DNA of 64,000 bases from Climacium dendroides. Lineage: Eukaryota; Streptophyta; Bryopsida; Hypnales; Climaciaceae. The notes under the pieces are model-generated. The model was not told the origin of the DNA. It worked only from the letters and a program-made list of their open reading frames with translations, and did not search any database. Location: assembly GCA_950106755.1 (NCBI GenBank), contig OX467083.1, forward strand, positions 38,950,555 through 39,014,554, given 5' to 3'. Positions 34,081 through 46,820 of this stretch are shown here, one piece after another (within the stretch, counting starts at the first letter, position 1; every line of letters begins with the position of its first letter). A program made the translations under genes and the position numbers.

Positions 34081-37000
34081 TCTGGAACACTGTTTGGCCA
34101 GTGTGGCTGGGCCTTCAACTCAGTTACATTCAGATAAGTTAGTGCGACCCCAGTGGCCTCGGCTGCCATGCGTAAGACTTTCACATTTAGCACAGACCAA
34201 GAATGTAAGCCTACTGTATAACTTAACCCCAGTACCTGCTGTGTAATCTTTCAACTGTGAAAACAGGGGTAACGATTTGAAAACAAAGAGAAAACAATAA
34301 GAAAAGGAGCTAACGTGCTTGCATTCTCTTCGATCTGTTCATTTCTGATTGAGAAACCAGGCGATCGGAAGAATGCTCAGAAGTGAAGTACAGTACAATC
34401 ATGCCTGTCATATCTTCAACACTGTATGAGTTTCCGCGGAAGAGTCCAATAACTTACTGAGAAGAACACCTCCAAATTGCATCCCTTACATTCTGCACCG
34501 AATTATCCTGTCGCAACAGAGTGATGGATTGGATGTTCAAGAGAAGGGAAGGTCGAAGCATTATCAGGCAGAATGCGAACTCGTTCTATGAAACCAAACA
34601 ATGTCCAGCACTTGTGTTCTTCAATTGATGTTATGGGGGTAGAATGAAGAGGCAGATTATGCGTTATTATCCTCGTCTCACTGCATAACCAATGAGATAG
34701 TGGCATGGTTGTCTTGCACACTGAACTTGGCATCGTATGTTGCAGTCTTCAACTTGAGCCATAAAGTTGAGCTCACCTAGTTTCAACTTTCTTACTAAAA
34801 CCGTCCCAACCCAACTAGGTTCTTGCTTAAAATGTAAACCCTCTCCACTCGAGAGCCTAGAGGTGGTTTTGAGTACACCAAAGATGTACACATTGGAAAT
34901 TCGTATGTGCTTCTTTCTGTGAGCCAAGGTGATCAGGGCTGTTTGACAAATTTGAAAAGTCTTCAGTGTAATGCTCACTTGTTGCAAAACTGAGCGCATG
35001 GAATGTTCAGTCGTTGAAATAAGAAATGTCGATTTCGTTGTATTTGGCAGATATTCATGACATTGCCACTATTTTTTTGGAGAACTTCGTGAATTCTAAA
35101 CCTGTTTTTGCAACCCTAGTTTTTAGAGCTTTCTGTGGTTAAGTGTCACAATTCAGCGCTCTGAATCGTGCCATCATAATGAAATTGGCCATTAAAGCTC
35201 ATCTGCACCTAAGTGGGAGACATGACACTAAATCTTTGCAATGGAAAAACGATCACAAGACCTCCAATAAATTTAGAGCAGTGATCTTGGAAACATTTTC
35301 AAAATGAAGCGTCTGGATGAAGGTCGTATATGGGTTGGAGTTCAATGTCTTATTCATCTCTGTGACATGTCGAGCCCCCAAAGTTAGTTGTAGAAATTCA
35401 GTAATGAGTTTTCTAGGAAAAGCACACATAGGACTATTGATGTGTAATGGAATATGGTAATTATTTGTAGAATTTGAACTGGACGGACGTCATCACACAA
35501 TTTCTGGGATAATCCTCAGCTCGTAAAAAACAGAGGAATTACATATTGCTGTCTCGCTGCGATTGGAGACTGAGGAGCTTGCGATCCAGACTTGTTCAAC
35601 AATTGAATCTCTTCCCTCTATTTGCTAGGGGGCTCCAACACTAGCCTGTGTTAACAGAGACCAACTTTGCAGAATGTGGACTGCAGAATTGTAAACAGGC
35701 TGCTAGCTTGGAACCAATCAGACTGATTAAACTGGTCTTCACCTGATTAAAAACAAGGCAATCCGATGCTTTACGAACAGGATACCATAAAAGTACCACC
35801 TCGAAATAAGAGACACTGGAGTCACGAGGAATGTAATTTGAAGTTTAAAAGGCAGCTGTTCCACTCCCTTTTGCTAGTCATAAGAGAATCCACAACTCTT
35901 AAAATCCACAACTCTTCTCTTTGTGATTCCTTTGATCAACAAAAGTTCAAATTTGGAATTCGTACTGATGAAGACAATCTGTCATTATGTCAAGACCCGA
36001 ATAGAGCTCAAATTTGGCAAGTGGAAAGGATGAAATTGCAGGGCCTCAAAGCGTGAGTGGCAATTCGCGAATGGCAGGGACAATGTTTTTGCACCTGCAG
36101 TTCCTGGAACCCTGCAATTTGGGCAAATGCGGTCACTCCAGTCTGGCATAACCTTTCCAATCGTGAGAACTCCAGAAAAGCTTCAAATACCTGATTTTCA
36201 TTAAAGTGAGCAAGCATTTTGTCGAGTGAGTGAGCAAGGTTTGTTTTCCTTCTTTTCGCTTTTGGTACTTCCCACTAGACACAATTTCGAGATTGAGCAA
36301 AAAAAAGAAACCTGGATTCCTTTACCAAAGGTGTTGGGCAGCTGTTCAAGAATGTTCTGAAGAAGGAATTTCAGTTTGATTGGTGGCCAAGCAGGCCCTG
36401 AAGTCTGGAACTGTGACGGATGTGAGTTGGAGTCCTGGGCATCTTTTCCAAGAGCAGCTCAACTTTTTTCAGAGTTTCAGCAGATTAAACTGGAGCAGCT
36501 GAAATTTTCTGAAAAATTAATGAAAGACGGGTCGGTACACTTCGATTCGTGTCTGGAATCCTGGAGGTAAGATATGGTTTCTTGGTTTCTGTTTATGGCG
36601 TGTTTGCACAAATTGCCCAGAGACTTTTGAGGAAAACGGTTTGGCTTGCCTTACCGATGCATGCATGAATCCTGCCGAAGTGTTCCCCACATTCCACCAC
36701 TTGCACGGCCACTTGTATGATACGGAACCTTCACTAGATCTGTCCACCTACTCAAGGAATCCTTTACCATTATTTCATGTAGCCCGGAGGCCTGCATGAA
36801 ATAATATCTCACAGAGACTCATAGACCTATATATCTCATAGAGACTGGTCTAGACTGAGCACAAACATAAACTTTTCTTGCAGGTGCAGAAATTCAAATT
36901 CTAGATAGCAGCAAAAAAAGATTAATATTTTTGACGTTCACTGTAGAGAGCATGCTTGGTGCTTTGTACGTTACCTTACCATTGCCTCTCTGGAGCTTTT

Positions 37001-38981
37001 AAGCTACTTCTCAAAGGAAGCGAGTTGTAAAATAATGTGGACTCCGTCTTTTTCCAAATGTCCTCCAACATTGTTATGACCAGACAATTCTTTGTTTTTG
37101 TTTTGCTTGTGTCTCCCCGTGACCGAAAAAGAGTCGACCCCGAAAGTCAGAAGGCAGTGAAACATGGTCCAGGCTAAATGCACCATTGTTTCACGGCTAC
37201 CCAGAGTTGGGCTTTTTGACAGTCTTAAGTCACTCATGCTTGCATTGCATGTAAAGTAGGGAGGTGGTGCATTTTTATTGGACCACTTTTCGTTATAGAA
37301 GCATATGGCAAATGTGACAATTGTTATTCATGATGTGAACAGTGTATGGAGAACTTTGGAGCTGGCATGAATAAAAAGGTTTGTTTGGTAAGACCCCACA
37401 CCCAGCTTTCACAAAACCTGGGATTGGACCACCTCATCTTTCTGCTCTATAATGTTGCATCACTCAATAGTGTTTGAAGTTAGAAGAGAAAGACTGTTTT
37501 TTACCTTCTCCAACAAGGTCAACAAATTACATGGCTATTTTTTTGGACAATTGCATCCTATATCATCGAATTTGCATACCTATCAAATTCTAGAAGTAGA
37601 GGAGAAATTTTGCACATGCTATCAAAGTTGCTCCAAAAATTTGGACAACACAAGTTTCTTTTTTCTTTGAAAACATGGACAATTTCCATTGATATGGAGA
37701 AAAAGTACACAGAATCAAAGGACAAGTCCTTGGTGGGGAGTATTGGACAACATAACTTTTCATCCGGACACCTTATCATGGAAAAAAAACATTCCCACAT
37801 GGAGTACATGTACACACCTTGTGTTAAAATTTTGTGAACATCCGACCAAAATTGACTTTATGCACGCAACTATGTAAGATTTATTGTGTAAGTTGAACGG
37901 TCACTTAGGGGTTACACGGGAAAAAATTGTTCACCGAGCTTGCAGACGCTAACATTTCATTCAAATCTTATTCCATCATTTGTTTCCCCTCACTCAAACT
38001 GACTCTGGTAGTCACCAGGACCTTTGCCGACTTAGATAAGACCACAAAAGTCTACCCTCTAATATTTTGATTTTTATGCCTTGATTACGTTCAAACTCCC
38101 GAAAGGGTTTATAAAAAGAAAACAGTCAGGTGTCCCTGGAGAGGGGTTTCCAGCTCTCTGTTTTTTGCGGTGCATGGGCGCAGAGAAATCTATTTCAACA
38201 GCGAATGATATTCCCCGCAAATGGATTCGTTCCACAAAAAAATATATATGTATAAAACAGTCGGAATTGTTGAGGTCAAACAATAGACAAAAGCTCCTCA
38301 ATATTGGGGAATCTCAAATGAGTACGTTATAGCTGGCAATTTGTACACGTTATCCATAGACTATTCCATTGGTTTGCAACTCACATGGCGTACAGTGAAC
38401 AAAGTGGTAGGAAATTAGGAACACAAATATTACAACCTGAGAAATGCACCCGATCCATCAGGCGAGCCCAAAGCATTCCCGGCAGGGGTAACCCGGTCCC
38501 GTTATTTGATTCTGTTCCCTATAAATTCCTACTGCAAGAAAGAGATACTCCTGATGATTGCAGCGACTAAATATTCTAATCAGCAATAGAGGACATTACG
38601 ATTGACATTGGAGAAGCCGACTGCTGGGCACACACTAGTGGAGATCTGTTAAAGTTCTTCGAATACAGTGTTGATTTGGTTCATGATCAATACTGAGACA
38701 TCTTTTGCTGGCCAGGCGCAGATTGTTCATACGCAGCTCGGTTTGCAGCCCACCCTGAACAAATTTGATCACAACACCCCACATCAGACTCAGAAAGCTA
38801 AACATTACTGTATAATCTACAGAACACTTGATTTACAGTACTCTAATCTTTACTCTTTGCTAAGTAGCTCATCAAAAAAACAAAAGTTGTGATGCACACT
38901 ACTTACCGACAATTGTAGTGCAAACATAGAAACGTTGACTAATTTTACTTTAAAAGATTGAAAACTTAGGAGAATGCGAAG
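34081..38981. other. Less AT-rich block without a recognised gene
   Basis: By eye this block is more balanced in composition and less repetitive than the DNA to its left, as expected near genes. It holds many short frames (up to 120 codons) on both strands, but none shows a domain, a signal peptide with a consistent downstream exon, or a splice-linked continuation I can defend. It may contain the 3' part or introns of a gene, a non-coding transcript, or old decayed genes. Confidence 0.45.
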
Positions 38982-40381
38982 TCAGAAGATGGTACCGAGA
39001 GCAGGGTCGACGCCGCGGGATTGAAGCTCTCGGTATTGTTGAGCCAGAGAGCAACAAAGGCACCAGCAGTCCACACAGCAGTCACCGCAAGGCTCAGGGG
39101 CCAGGCCATACTTGGCCCTCAGCCGTGATCGGTAGCCACATGTGTACAAGCATCCACAGCCTGTGCAACTCTGAAGCCAGTAGCATAAACATCCTGCACT
39201 CAAACAGGCTGCCACCCCACCCTAACATGTGAGTTTCCTTAAAATTCAAACCTCTAAAAATAGATGTCAATTTTAAATTCTGGAAATGTACGCGCATACT
39301 ATTTACATCATAAGTGATGTTTAGAAAATGATAGTCACAAAAGTCATTTTTAAAGGAGAGCGCTTCACAGGCCAAATGGTTTGAGGGACGACGCAAAGAG
39401 TACTTTGAAGCTATATTAGCACAGAATATAGCCGTGAATTCTAACATTAGAGTACAGAAAAAAATATATGTTGAAATGGCAGCTTCAGGAAGCAAGAAAT
39501 TAGTTTCATGTACTCACATGTGATCCCTTGGTCGATGATCTCCACCAGGCGTCCCACTACGACACATGGACACCAAAATGCACAGCAGCCTGCCCGCCAA
39601 CCCCACATGCAATAACAAAATGTCAGTTCATTTGGCAAAGCTTATAACAGAGGAGACTTTATATAAATCTTATTGCTAATGAACCAGTCCAAAGACTGAC
39701 TTCTGAGCATTTGTAGATAACCGACAAGTAACTTCTACGAAATCGTGTGCAGTACACAAGTATATATTTTTTTGGAGTCCAGTAAGTGATTTCCGAAGTA
39801 CTCACATTTTAAAAATGTAACAATATTACTCAAGCTGGTTTAACAAACAAAAACTATCAATGACATAAACAAAATAATAAAGCAACTACGTACGGAAGGT
39901 CCTAAAAAATGTCGGCAGAAACTTAGAGATCCTTGTGTGAAACAATCACGAACTTAAAACTCTATAAACGTGTGTAATAAATTTAGTAAATCTGAAATCG
40001 TACGAAAGCGTCGGTAGAGACTTTAATAATCATACTTGCATCAAAACGCACTTAAAGCACTAGTATTGTCGCTAGAAACTTAGGGTCTTACAATAATCAA
40101 CTGCAAGTTTTCGAAGATGCCGGTAGAAACATTGATTTTTTCACGAAGCAAACAAGTTCGCGAACAGGACACTAGAACCCTTACGTGCAGCAACTTCATG
40201 TGGCAATCTCTAGAAACTGTCGGTAGAAAGCAGCAAGTTCTAGAATCTGTCGGTAGACACATCGAAGCTCTTGTACGATAGAAGCAAACAAGTTCGAGAA
40301 AGCCTTACATGAAGCGCAGTCTTCGAAGCAATCGCAGAGTCCGGTGTTCCAAACCCCCGTGACCGCATTTGGGTACGCCAT
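38982..40381 (-). CDS. PLAC8 family cysteine-rich protein, three exons
   Basis: This gene encodes a 123-residue PLAC8 (placenta-specific 8) domain protein of the plant PCR / FW2.2-like / CNR group. These are small membrane-associated proteins linked in plants to cell number control and heavy-metal or calcium transport. Exons are 40309-40381, 39518-39589 and 39208-38982, all with GT donors and AG acceptors. The joined frame is open from ATG to TGA. Residues 11-25 read WNTGLCDCFEDCASC, followed by CCAFWCPC, the IIDQG(I)TS segment, a short hydrophobic/Cys patch, YRSRLRAKYGL, and CCSLAQQYREL near the C terminus. This is the complete domain in family order and usual length. The CCxxxxCPC-type motif is CCAFWCPC. 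Nothing appears broken. The start is the first ATG, ahead of the conserved WxTGLCDC. The neighbour upstream (on its 5' side) is the palindromic Crypton-like element, about 600 bp away. The exact function within the group is not determinable. Confidence 0.9.
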
Positions 40382-40988
40382 TCCGCTCGAACAGAGTCTC
40401 TCTCAATCAAAGACAAATCGAAATCCTCTTGGACACAGCTTCAGGTTGCATGCAAAACCCAAGCGCCAAGGGACTCTCCGCTAACAAGTTATCACAAGAC
40501 GAAATGCAATCGCTTTTTTAAAGCTTCAAGTTGTTAGGAAGCGGGGTTCTAGCTCGGGAAGACGGCAATTACACGCGCTTTGAAAATTTTGGCCTGTTCT
40601 ATGAATAGAAAGTCGGAGACCGCCGCACCTGATTTACGGGAATTTCGACGCTCCAACCCCGGCCGCGGCATCTGGCTACAGTCCTGCCGTGGCTGCAGCG
40701 TGGGAGGGATGACTTTCCTCCCATTTCGCCGCTGGTTCCTTTTGTAGGAGACTTCTCACGTCTCATCACTCTCACGTTGTTCCGATCGTTGACTGTTTGG
40801 TTTCTATTACTGTAGTTCAAGCAAGTCGCTAAGAGCATCCCACGGCAGACTCAGCAGATGAGACGGGTAGTTGGGGCTTGCCCTGCGGTTTTGAAGACCG
40901 TGGCCGGCCCGGCCCACTCCTCTTGTGCCCCCGCTGCTGACGCGCCGAGAGGAGGCATTTACAATCTGACTTGCTAGAAAATTAATTA
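40382..40988 (-). promoter_or_regulatory. 5' upstream region of the PLAC8 gene
   Basis: This is the interval between the PLAC8 start codon and the edge of the palindromic element. It is relatively GC-rich with a run of CCGCGGC-like words near 40660 and 40900. It presumably includes the 5' UTR and proximal promoter, bounded by the transposable element. No convincing TATA box was identified. Confidence 0.4.
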
Positions 40989-41001
40989 TGAGATAGGTAC
41001 A

Positions 41002-41061
41002 GTAATGGTCATGAGGGTGGGGTGCTACCGGGAGGTAGCGCCCTGCCCTCACGATCATTAC
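41002..41061. repeat. GC-rich imperfect hairpin at the left outer end
   Basis: GTAATGGTCATGAGGGTGGG pairs with CCCTGCCCTCACGATCATTAC. The stem is about 28 bp around GGGA, with about five non-Watson-Crick positions, several of which would be G-T in RNA or single strands. It is the outermost well-conserved part of the arm. Confidence 0.8.
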
Positions 41062-41699
41062 CACTCGTAGCAGTACCTGGTACCTAGTAGTGGACACGTG
41101 GCTACCTTCCGGGAGCAATGGATAGTTGGACGAATGAATATCGTCATCCACTGAAAATCATCTATGAAACTCTAGGATTTGTGTCGTCGACAAGCTTCGA
41201 TCCAAGACTCAAGTTTTGCCTATCTCTTTCGGAATTCGGACGAGCTTCGAGGTTATACTTTGGAATAGAAAGTATTTTTGTTGTGGAGCGCGAGTAGGAA
41301 TAGTAAAGGATTTGCGTGATGTGGTGATATATCCAAATATTCACTCTTAACTTCACAACAAATGAGGGCTTAGTTCTCAGCGGAGACAATGGCCAAGAAA
41401 TTTGGAATTCGACAAACATAGGCGGTGGTTTTGACTACTTGTTGCTCGATGACTTTGGTGACCTCCACATGACAAATCAGAGTTCAAAGGAAATTCGGTG
41501 GAACAGCTTCGCAAGCCCAACTAACACTCTTGTCAATGGGCATAAATTATGTATCCTTCTTGCTTATAATTTTTGCAAGGGATAGTAATTTTTCCATTTT
41601 CTTTCTGATCCGTCGTTGTCAAAGTCCTTGATCGGAGTCACAAGTACTGAAGATGTTCAAAAAATCTTGAACTCCATGGATGTTGCCTACCCTTTGTGT

Positions 41700-41905
41700 A
41701 AGCAAATACTTTTGGAGAGGTGAGGGTTTCTGTACTGATGCTTTTGGAGAGGTGTGTAGATGCTTTTGGAGAGGTGAGGTTTTCTAGAGATGCTTTAAGA
41801 GAAGTGAGGTTTTCTAGAGATGCTTTCGGAGAGGTTAGGTTTTCTGGAGATGCTTTCGAAGAGGTGAGGTTTTTTTGCAAATGCTTTCGGAGAGGTGAGG
41901 TTTTT
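41700..41905. repeat. 30 bp minisatellite in the left arm
   Basis: About six or seven units of GGAGAGGTGAGGTTTTCTAG followed by AGATGCTTTC repeat in tandem with a 28-33 bp period. The repeat opens frames on both strands (Leu-Thr-Ser-Pro-Lys-Ala-Ser on the minus strand), which I regard as repeat artefacts. The same array is present in the right arm at 45917-46122. Confidence 0.8.
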
Positions 41906-42399
41906 TGTTGCACACATTTTCTTGTGGCTTATTGAGCTTTCAATTTCTTGGATGCAATTGATGTCACTAATGGGATCAAGATTTCCCTCGTTATCAACAC
42001 CCTTGCATTTGCTACGGTATAGAATAATACCCCCGAGCAAGTTGATTGGATTGGCCTGAAGAATTAGATTGACGCCACAAAATCTGTAGGTTGCAAGCAC
42101 ATCGTTCAGTGGATTCTTAACCTGTTCAGTGTCATGCGCACGGAGTGCATCATTGACGAGAATAGAAGAATATTAATTTGCATGGCATACTAGGAGTCAC
42201 ATTGGGATGCATACCTTAAACACGCTCATGTACATATTCCATCTTGATTGAGCAATGGAGCCGGTAGTACCTCTGATCATTGGCCTTCAGAACAAGAAGT
42301 TAAGGTTCGTATCTGTAGCTTTCTTTCATACTTCTTTTAATTTCTATATTTCACGATTGATATTGATTGTTTGTGGGATCTTGAGTCGTTGGGGTATGA

Positions 42400-44213
42400 G
42401 TTACTAGGGCATGGAACTTCAAAGAATGAAGTAGTTAACGAGGAAGTAGCAAGAGGGTCGATGTAGTTGTTCTTGGCAGGGTCAATTTTTGAAAATAATG
42501 GCACGCCTTTGTTACTTTTGGCAGGGGAGGGAAGTCTTGTTGATTGTGATGGAGGCTTCTTTGTCAACACTTGGAGAAGCTACCATAATAATCAGGGAGA
42601 GTTTAAACTCCTTTCATTTGTATCATTCTTAATTGCTTGCTTGCGTTTTTGTTTTTCAAAATGTAGAAGTTCTTGTGTTTCTTGTTTTCTTCTTAATTAC
42701 TGTCTTGATTGAAGACAGTCTTGATTGTAGAATTAGTTATCTCGTGCTGTTTTTTGCATTCTTGTTGCAATTGTATACGAGGTTTTTGCATTTCAAAGAG
42801 ATGTCGATTCCATTGTGTAATCTAGGTTTTCTAGAGAGTCAATCTGATCGTAAATGCAACAATGATAGTCCTAGAGAGTCTAGGCTATTTGATAGTAGCT
42901 CAAGTGTTACAAAGCAAATGAAAAGCAAGCGAGCACCTAGGAAGAGAACCAAAGTTTTTGCAGACTCGTCTGCTTTAAGCCTTGGCTTCTTGAATTTGCC
43001 TGTCGTAATTGCTTCAAAGCTTTTTGTCATTAGTCCAGATGATATGACAACTGGTTGCTATAATGTCGTGAATCCTCGATCAACTGTTATCGATGTCTCT
43101 GCATAGCTATTGCAAAATCATGGTCCTCCTCTTGAGTCATTAGCCTTGATAAGTATTAGTAGTTGATTTGATGTCGGTTTTTCCGTGTCAGTTGACTAGA
43201 GAACCTTACTTGAATGTTCGTACTAATCCATACTTCATGAGAACCATTGATTGTATACAGACTGCAATGAAGAAGTTTGTCTTAGATGGTGCCAACAAGC
43301 CTCATAGGAAAGTGAATATTCTCACTGTGGAAGATGAACGCAAGATTTTGTCGCATTCCTGCCATCAAATAAATACTCCTCAAGGCCTTGCGAAAAGGTT
43401 TGCATTCTACTGCTGCAGCGTGTTTTTGATTCGTGGTCAAAGTGAGCTTCAGTATCTTGAGGTTGGGATGTTTAGCGAGGTCTCATACGATGGAAGGGCA
43501 ACTGTTTGGTAAGGTTCTAACTCCGGTTTCAATTTTCTTGCTTTTGTGTTGTTTTATGAGTTCTTTTTTATTGATTTGAATTATTGGAGAAACTTAAGTT
43601 TTATTTTCTTATGTTTCAGGTACGTGGAGACATCCAACAAGAATTACAAGGTTGATTTGGATCACTACCAAGTGGACCACTTTCGAGACCCGGTGTATTC
43701 ACAGGATCGTAATGTTGTGGAGACTTATCAGAGTGTATTGAGCCATATGCCGGATCTGGTGATTCGCATTTGTTCTTATAGCCAATTGTGAACCGTTGAT
43801 CTTCAGTGTGGTACAAAAAGGGTCTTAACGTGTCTGCCAATACTATAAACAAGTGGATTGATCAAATGGCACAAACTGCTGGTTTAGTTGGTGACTTTAC
43901 CAACAAAAACTGTAGGGCAACTTCCATTAGCCGCATGATGGCTTCTGGTGTGCCTTGTAATGTCATTCAGATAGAAACTAGTCACAAGAATCCAAAATCT
44001 TTAGCTCGTTATGATACAATTGCAATAGTAAGACACATTGCTGCCCAATGTGCTTCACGTGCAGAAGGAAGTGTCAGCTTAAACTATTTCGACTTTCTGA
44101 CTCGGGAGTTGGAATATTGGAAGCCCAGTAATGTTGGTAGAATGGTCCACTTGGTAGTGATCCAAATCAACCTTATAATTCTTGTTGGATGTCTCCACGT
44201 ACCTGAAACATAA
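42400..44213 (+). pseudogene. Crypton-type tyrosine recombinase (DUF3504-like), frameshifted
   Basis: This is a site-specific recombinase of the eukaryotic Crypton class. Candidate upstream exons lie at about 42400-42612 and 42801-43100 (basic, Ser-rich, containing KQMKSKRAPRKRTK). The core exon is about 43192-43508, followed by a canonical 111 bp intron (GTAAGG...TTTCAG, 43509-43619) and the frame from 43620. Visible core motifs are FMRTIDCIQTAMKKFV, EDERKILSH, TPQGLAKRFAFYCCSVFLIRGQSE with the first catalytic Arg at 43432-43434, then NCRATSISRMM with Arg at 43914-43916, TSHKNPKS with His at 43983-43985, and ARYD with the nucleophile Tyr at 44010-44012. The usual NHS before the second Arg is NKN here. 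A stop and a shift of frame between about 43750 and 43806 break the gene. The C terminus runs into the inverted arm at 44143. Family membership is inferred from motif order; no transposase of another class fits. Confidence 0.75.
43680..44142 (+). other. Unique centre of the palindrome (recombinase catalytic half)
   Basis: This 463 bp spacer is the only single-copy part of the palindrome. It encodes the C-terminal catalytic half (second Arg, His, Tyr) of the recombinase. The reverse arm begins exactly after ...CCCAGTAATGTTGGTAGAA. Only the left-arm gene therefore ever had a complete catalytic domain here. Confidence 0.85.
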
Positions 44214-45916
44214 GAAAATAAAACTTAAGTTTCTCCAATAATTCAAATCAATAAAAAAGAACTCATAAAACAACACAAAAGCAAGAAAATTGAAACCGGA
44301 GTTAGAACCTTACCAAACAGTTGCCCTTCCATCGTATGAGACCTCGCTAAACATCCCAACCTCAAGATACTGAAGCTCACTTTGACCACGAATCAAAAAC
44401 ACGCTGCAGCAGTAGAATGCAAACCTTTTCGCAAGGCCTTGAGGAGTATTTATTTGATGGCAGGAATGCGACAAAATCTTGCGTTCATCTTCCACAGTGA
44501 GAATATTCACTTTCCTATGAGGCTTGTTGGCACCATCTAAGACAAACTTCTTCATTGCAGTCTGTATACAATCAATGGTTCTCATGAAGTATGGATTAGT
44601 ACGAACATTCAAGTAAGGTTCTCTAGTCAACTGACACGGAAAAACCGACATCAAATCAACTACTAATACTTATCAAGGCTAATGACTCAAGAGGAGGACC
44701 ATGATTTTGCAATAGCTATGCAGAGACATCGATAACAGTTGATCGAGGATTCACGACATTATAGCAACCAGTTGTCATATCATCTGGACTAATGACAAAA
44801 AGCTTTGAAGCAATTACGACAGGCAAATTCAAGAAGCCAAGGCTTAAAGCAGACGAGTCTGCAAAAACTTTGGTTCTCTTCCTAGGTGCTCGCTTGCTTT
44901 TCATTTGCTTTGTAACACTTGAGCTACTATCAAATAGCCTAGACTCTCTAGGACTATCATTGTTGCATTTACGATCAGATTGACTCTCTAGAAAACCTAG
45001 ATTACACAATGGAATCGACATCTCTTTGAAATGCAAAAACCTCGTATACAATTGCAACAAGAATGCAAAAAACAGCACGAGATAACTAATTCTACAATCA
45101 AGACTGTCTTCAATCAAGACAGTAATTAAGAAGAAAACAAGAAACACAAGAACTTCTACATTTTGAAAAACAAAAACGCAAGCAAGCAATTAAGAATGAT
45201 ACAAATGAAAGGAGTTTAAACTCTCCCTGATTATTATGGTAGCTTCTCCAAGTGTTGACAAAGAAGCCTCCATCACAATCAACAAGACTTCCCTCCCCTG
45301 CCAAAAGTAACAAAGGCGTGCCATTATTTTCAAAAATTGACCCTGCCAAGAACAACTACATCGACCCTCTTGCTACTTCCTCGTTAACTACTTCATTCTT
45401 TGAAGTTCCATGCCCTAGTAACTCATACCCCAACGACTCAAGATCCCACAAACAATCAATATCAATCGTGAAATATAGAAATTAAAAGAAGTATGAAAGA
45501 AAGCTACAGATACGAACCTTAACTTCTTGTTCTGAAGGCCAATGATCAGAGGTACTACCGGCTCCATTGCTCAATCAAGATGGAATATGTACATGAGCGT
45601 GTTTAAGGTATGCATCCCAATGTGACTCCTAGTATGCCATGCAAATTAATATTCTTCTATTCTCGTCAATGATGCACTCCGTGCGCATGACACTGAACAG
45701 GTTAAGAATCCACTGAACGATGTGCTTGCAACCTACAGATTTTGTGGCGTCAATCTAATTCTTCAGGCCAATCCAATCAACTTGCTCGGGGGTATTATTC
45801 TATACCGTAGCAAATGCAAGGGTGTTGATAACGAGGGAAATCTTGATCCCATTAGTGACATCAATTGCATCCAAGAAATTGAAAGCTCAATAAGCCACAA
45901 GAAAATGTGTGCAACA

Positions 45917-46122
45917 AAAAACCTCACCTCTCCGAAAGCATTTGCAAAAAAACCTCACCTCTTCGAAAGCATCTCCAGAAAACCTAACCTCTCCGAAAGC
46001 ATCTCTAGAAAACCTCACTTCTCTTAAAGCATCTCTAGAAAACCTCACCTCTCCAAAAGCATCTACACACCTCTCCAAAAGCATCAGTACAGAAACCCTC
46101 ACCTCTCCAAAAGCATTTGCTT
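45917..46122. repeat. 30 bp minisatellite in the right arm
   Basis: This is the mirror image of 41700-41905, with the same number and order of units apart from one substitution near the outer side. Confidence 0.8.
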
Positions 46123-46760
46123 ACACAAAGGGCAGGCAACATCCATGGAGTTCAAGATTTTTTGAACATCTTCAGTACTTGTGACTCCGATCAAGGACTT
46201 TGACAACGACGGATCAGAAAGAAAATGGAAAAATTACTATCCCTTGCAAAAATTATAAGCAAGAAGGATACATAATTTATGCCCATTGACAAGAGTGTTA
46301 GTTGGGCTTGCGAAGCTGTTCCACCGAATTTCCTTTGAACTCTGATTCGTCATGTGGAGGTCACCAAAGTCATCGAGCAACAAGTAGTCAAAACCACCGC
46401 CTATGTTTGTCGAATTCCAAATTTCTTGGCCATTGTCTCCGCTGAGAACTAAGCCCTCATTTGTTGTGAAGTTAAGAGTGAATATTTGGATATATCACCA
46501 CATCATGCAAATCCTTTACTATTCCTACTCACGCTCCACAACAAAAATACTTTCTATTCCAAAGTATAACCTCAAAGCTCGTCCGAATTCCGAAAGAAAT
46601 AGGCAAAACTTGAGTCCTGGATCGAAGCTTGTCGACGACACAAATCCTAGAGTTTCATAGATGATTTTCAGTGGATGACGATATTCATTCGTCCAACTAT
46701 TCATTGCTCCCGGAAGGTAGCCATGTGTCCACTACTAGATACCAAGTACTGGTACGAGTG

Positions 46761-46820
46761 GTAATGATCGTGAGGGCAGGGCGCTACCTCCCGGTAGCAC
46801 CCCACCCTCATGACCATTAC
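46761..46820. repeat. GC-rich imperfect hairpin at the right outer end
   Basis: This is the exact reverse complement of 41002-41061. Immediately outside it CTATCTCA matches the left side's TGAGATAG, after which homology stops at 46828. Confidence 0.8.

Noticed and set aside
41638..41935. Repeated-peptide frames (Leu-Thr-Ser-Pro-Lys-Ala-Ser) in both palindrome arms
   Set aside because: They are products of a 30 bp minisatellite open on both strands. No start context or splice link to the recombinase was found.
43616..43852. 78-codon minus-strand frame over the recombinase catalytic region
   Set aside because: It is a shadow of the plus-strand recombinase coding sequence.
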